Positions 6,433 to 8,471 of a DNA stretch of 8,471 nt are shown in pieces. Location: the NCBI GenBank assembly GCA_003724275.1, contig RHFA01000085.1, forward strand, positions 1 to 8,471, in the 5' to 3' direction. This DNA comes from Thaumarchaeota archaeon S13. GTDB taxonomy: Archaea; Thermoproteota; Nitrososphaeria; Nitrososphaerales; Nitrosopumilaceae. Each line of letters starts with the position of its first letter. The stretch's first letter is position 1. A program made the translations under genes and the position numbers. Below the pieces are notes generated by a model. That model was given only the letters and a program-made list of their open reading frames with translations. It did no database searches and had not been told where the DNA came from.

Positions 6433-8471
6433 TTGAGCGGAGGAAGCCTAGTGCTAGCGGTGGCCGTGGCGGCGGCCCTGGCGATCATGGCGGTGGGGCC
6501 GGCCGAGGCCCGTCCCTAGTCGAGGTCACGTTCGGCGAGCCCGTCAGCGGCGCAGTCTCCCCGTCACAGTGGACAGTCGCCGGAACCGCGGCGACCTCGC
6601 TGCGCGCCCCGCCGGACTCTGCGGCAGGCGCCTCGTCGCTATCCGGAGTATCGTCGCTATCTGGCGCCACGTCGCTCTACCTGGTGACCTCGGGTCTGGC
6701 CCCTGATGCCACGCCCGCCGTAAAGTTTGCGCCACCGGCGCCCCCTACGCTCGCTGACGCGGCCGGCAACGCAGTCGCCGCCGCGACGGTTACGGCCGCT
6801 GACGGGATCTCCCCGTCCCTTGACGCGTCGGCTCCGCCAAAGTTCGTGGGCACGTCGATCGTAGTCACGTTTGACGAGGCGATCATAGTCCCCGAGGACA
6901 CCATGCTTTCGGCCAGGCCACTGCTCCATCCCTATCGATTCGTGCCGGTCACCGTATCGGGCAGCACCATCACCTATCCTCTGGGAGCCGCGCCGGTAGA
7001 GGGCAAATGGACACTGCAAATCCCATCGTCAATAACGGACACGTCCGGCAACTCGCGCGCCGCGTCTGCGGCAAAGCCAACTGTAACCGCAACGTACACG
7101 TCGCCAGCCCAGTTCACGGCCAGAATACTAAACTCTACGGCAACGTCCGTGACGTTTGGCTCCGCCCCGTCTGGAACGCTTGATCTAGCCGACTGGCGCC
7201 AAACTGATACCGTATACTCCTACATAAAGTCAGTCACGCTGGGGACGTCGCCATCGGCTCCACACGCGACGTCTGGTGCGCCGCTGGCCATACCCGTCTC
7301 ATCATCCGAGACAACACTTGTTATCCACCACGCCAAGGCGCATCACACCGGCCACGCCATGACGGTTCTGTATGCCGCGCCCGTCTCCGGAGGACTTGCC
7401 ATCGACGGCGCACTGCTGCCCTGGAGCAAGGCCGTCACCTCCGACGGCGCAGCCCCGCTTCTTTTTGCCGCGACGCAAAGCCCCGCCTACACGCTATTGG
7501 TTTTCAGCGAGACTGTCTCCTTGCCAGATGGCCACGAGGATCACTGGACGGTCGATGGGGCGCCGGCCACGGTCATAAACCAGGTGGAATCCCCGCCATC
7601 CTACTACCCCCACTCATACCTGCAGCTAGCCCACGCCCCAGTCGCCACCCGGGCGTCCACCCCATCCGTGTCGTACACGTCAACGGATATGCCCATAACG
7701 GATCTCGCCGGCAATGTGTTCTCCGAGACGACGATCACTTCCCGTGACGACATGCATCCAATCCTCGATGCCGCGACCCCGCCGTACATCTCGGGCACAA
7801 ACATCATCGTCACGTTTGACGAGCCGATTATGATCCGTGGAGACACGCTGGATCTTGAGGTGATGCACCGAGAAACGCGCAAGACAGTGTTTGCCAGGAC
7901 AACGGCGTCGGGAACCGAGATGATCGCCGATCTCGGCGCGCCACCGGCCGAGGGCACGTGGGAGATCTCCCTCTCTCAGTGGGACGAAGAGAGCATAAGG
8001 GACCTAGCCTACAACAGGGCGTGGCTTGAAAAGCCCTACATGAGAGCAACACATGTCGGGCCAGCCGCGACTGCGGCGTTCACGGCGCGAACCGTAAACG
8101 CCACGCTCGTCGAAGTCACCTTTGGCAGCCAGGTCACCGGTGCGGTCTCCGTGTCGCAGTGGACAGTGGCCGGTTCCCCTGTCTCCTCGCTTCGCGAGAC
8201 GCTGTCCTCGGCATCGCCCGCCTCGTCGCTCTCCGGCGCGACGGCCCTCTATCTCGTAACCGACCCGCTCGCTGCCAACGCGCGCCCTGCCGTCGCGTTC
8301 ACGCCGCCGGAGACTCCGACACTGTCCAACTCTGACGGCAATATAGCCGCAACAACTGTGATGGCCGCCGATGGAATCGCGCCGTCCGTCTCCTCGGCGG
8401 CAACATCCTCGCCTACCACGGTCACCCTGGCGTTCAGCGAGGCAGTCTCCGGCCCGACGGCCGCCGGCGAG
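6433..8471 (+). CDS. Large secreted or surface protein of Ig-like repeats, frameshifted after the signal peptide; partial, runs off right edge
   Basis: From the TTG at 6433 the frame reads a classic signal peptide: MSGGS, a hydrophobic core at residues 6-22, then PAEA as the likely cleavage site after residue 26. Two codons later it hits TAG at 6517-6519. The frame one base back is open from at least 6420 to 8471 and encodes the protein body from SLVEVTFG (6513) onward. Re-reading C6516 would give a smooth ARP-LVEVTFG join. The body is rich in Thr, Ser, Ala, Val and Pro, has no Cys, and consists of alternating Ig-like beta-sandwich modules with recurring VTF(G/D)E, QWTVAG, LYLVT and D.(A/S)GN motifs. 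Such proteins are cell-surface or S-layer-associated; adhesion or host contact is a guess. The gene continues beyond the window and the mature length is unknown. The codon and base mix is visibly less GC-extreme than in the neighbouring genes. It could be a pseudogene, but the long intact body argues for a local error or a recent mutation. Confidence 0.75.
6513..6818 (+). repeat. Ig-like module A, first copy
   Basis: This module runs from LVEVTFGEPVSGAV through SQWTVAG, SGATSLYLVT, PTLADAAGN and AADGISPS. It matches the module at 8079-8387 almost motif for motif (LVEVTFG, SQWTVAG, SLSGAT.LYLVT, PTL...GN, AADGI.PS). Unlike that copy it lacks the leading FTAR..NAT strand, which is where the frame break falls. 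Confidence 0.75.
6633..6668 (+). repeat. 18-bp tandem duplication in module A (SSLSGV/SSLSGA)
   Basis: Copies at 6633-6650 and 6651-6668 share TCGTCGCTATC and code for SSLSGV then SSLSGA. The second A module has a single SSLSGA at this place, so one unit was gained here or lost there, in frame. Confidence 0.7.
6831..7061 (+). repeat. Ig-like module B, first copy
   Basis: This module contains PPKFVGTSIVVTFDEAI, then GAAPVEGKWTLQI and SITDTSGNSRA. It pairs with 7776-8021, which has PPYISGTNIIVTFDEPIM, GAPPAEGTWEISL and SIRDLAYNRA. It is a shorter beta-sandwich type than module A. Confidence 0.7.
7113..7439 (+). repeat. Ig-like module C, diverged relative of A, with a His cluster
   Basis: It opens with FTARILNSTATSVTFGSAPSG, which parallels FTARTVNATLVEVTFGSQVTG of the second A copy, but then diverges. 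Codons 7326-7355 hold five His in ten residues (HHAKAHHTGH). It ends with an AAPVSGGLAIDG strand and a SDG link. Confidence 0.55.
7440..7757 (+). repeat. Ig-like module D, diverged A-type
   Basis: It shows the A-type pattern in weaker form: LLVFSETVSLP, HWTVDGAPATV, YLQLAHAPV, VSYTSTDMPITDLAGN and a closing SRDDMHPIL, which occupies the place of AADGISPSL in module A. Confidence 0.5.
7776..8021 (+). repeat. Ig-like module B, second copy
   Basis: It aligns with 6831-7061 by the order PP, G(T)(S/N)I(V/I)VTFDE, PL/APP.EG.W and D.(S/A).N.A. The third-from-last motif reads DLAYN instead of the usual D.(S/A)GN. Confidence 0.65.
8079..8387 (+). repeat. Ig-like module A, second copy
   Basis: It opens with FTARTVNATLVEVTFG and closes with AADGIAPSV, paralleling 6513-6818. 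A further module starts at once (VTLAFSEAVSGP, 8388 onward) and is cut by the window edge. Confidence 0.75.

Noticed and set aside
6511..6520. Programmed -1 frameshift signal
   Set aside because: CGT CCC TAG does not form a slippery X XXY YYZ heptamer and no clear downstream pseudoknot was made out; an indel is the simpler reading.
6657..7019. Minus-strand open frames within the surface-protein region
   Set aside because: The plus-strand frame is open across the whole region and shows repeated modules; the minus frames show none.

Overview
The window looks like archaeal DNA from a high-GC ammonia-oxidising thaumarchaeon (Nitrososphaerota), possibly a Cenarchaeum-like sponge symbiont. The support is a 54-residue archaeal Sec61-beta, a DUF2070 membrane protein (an archaeal family), a TFB-type initiation factor, an aIF1/SUI1 protein with an N-terminal Cys cluster, TATA boxes about 28 bp before start codons (leaderless style), and a giant repeat-built surface protein. 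The species assignment is inference. No RNA gene, CRISPR array or insertion sequence was seen.

Left block (1-4214, all minus strand): secG (Sec61-beta, GTG start), then a DUF2070 membrane protein 6 nt downstream, then a very long open frame that overlaps the DUF2070 end and runs off the left edge. The long frame is a family 5 (peptide/nickel-type) ABC solute-binding protein. Its two halves appear in swapped order: the part normally at the C-terminus comes first and the part normally at the N-terminus comes second. An Ig-like domain and an Ala/Gly-rich linker follow. This apparent circular permutation is the most unusual observation in the window. The binding protein has no visible signal peptide, so the junction with DUF2070 may be damaged.

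Middle block (4215-6297): a 116-bp divergent promoter region separates secG from a plus-strand TFB paralogue. This TFB keeps both cyclin repeats and the DNA-reading helix but lacks the zinc ribbon and B-reader region. It converges on, and overlaps by 60 bp, a minus-strand pair: aIF1 (translation initiation factor 1) followed, with a 1-nt overlap, by a CPBP/Abi-type intramembrane protease.

Right block (6298-8471): a second divergent promoter region of about 135 bp drives aIF1 leftwards and a large secreted or surface protein rightwards. The surface protein has a clean signal peptide from a TTG start, but a TAG follows at once in that frame. The body, made of alternating Ig-like beta-sandwich modules, continues open in the -1 frame to the end of the window. 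This is either a one-base sequence error, a frameshift mutation or, less likely, recoding.

Taken together, the window mixes core gene-expression and secretion functions (TFB, aIF1, Sec61-beta) with envelope proteins (DUF2070, solute-binding protein, CPBP protease, surface protein).
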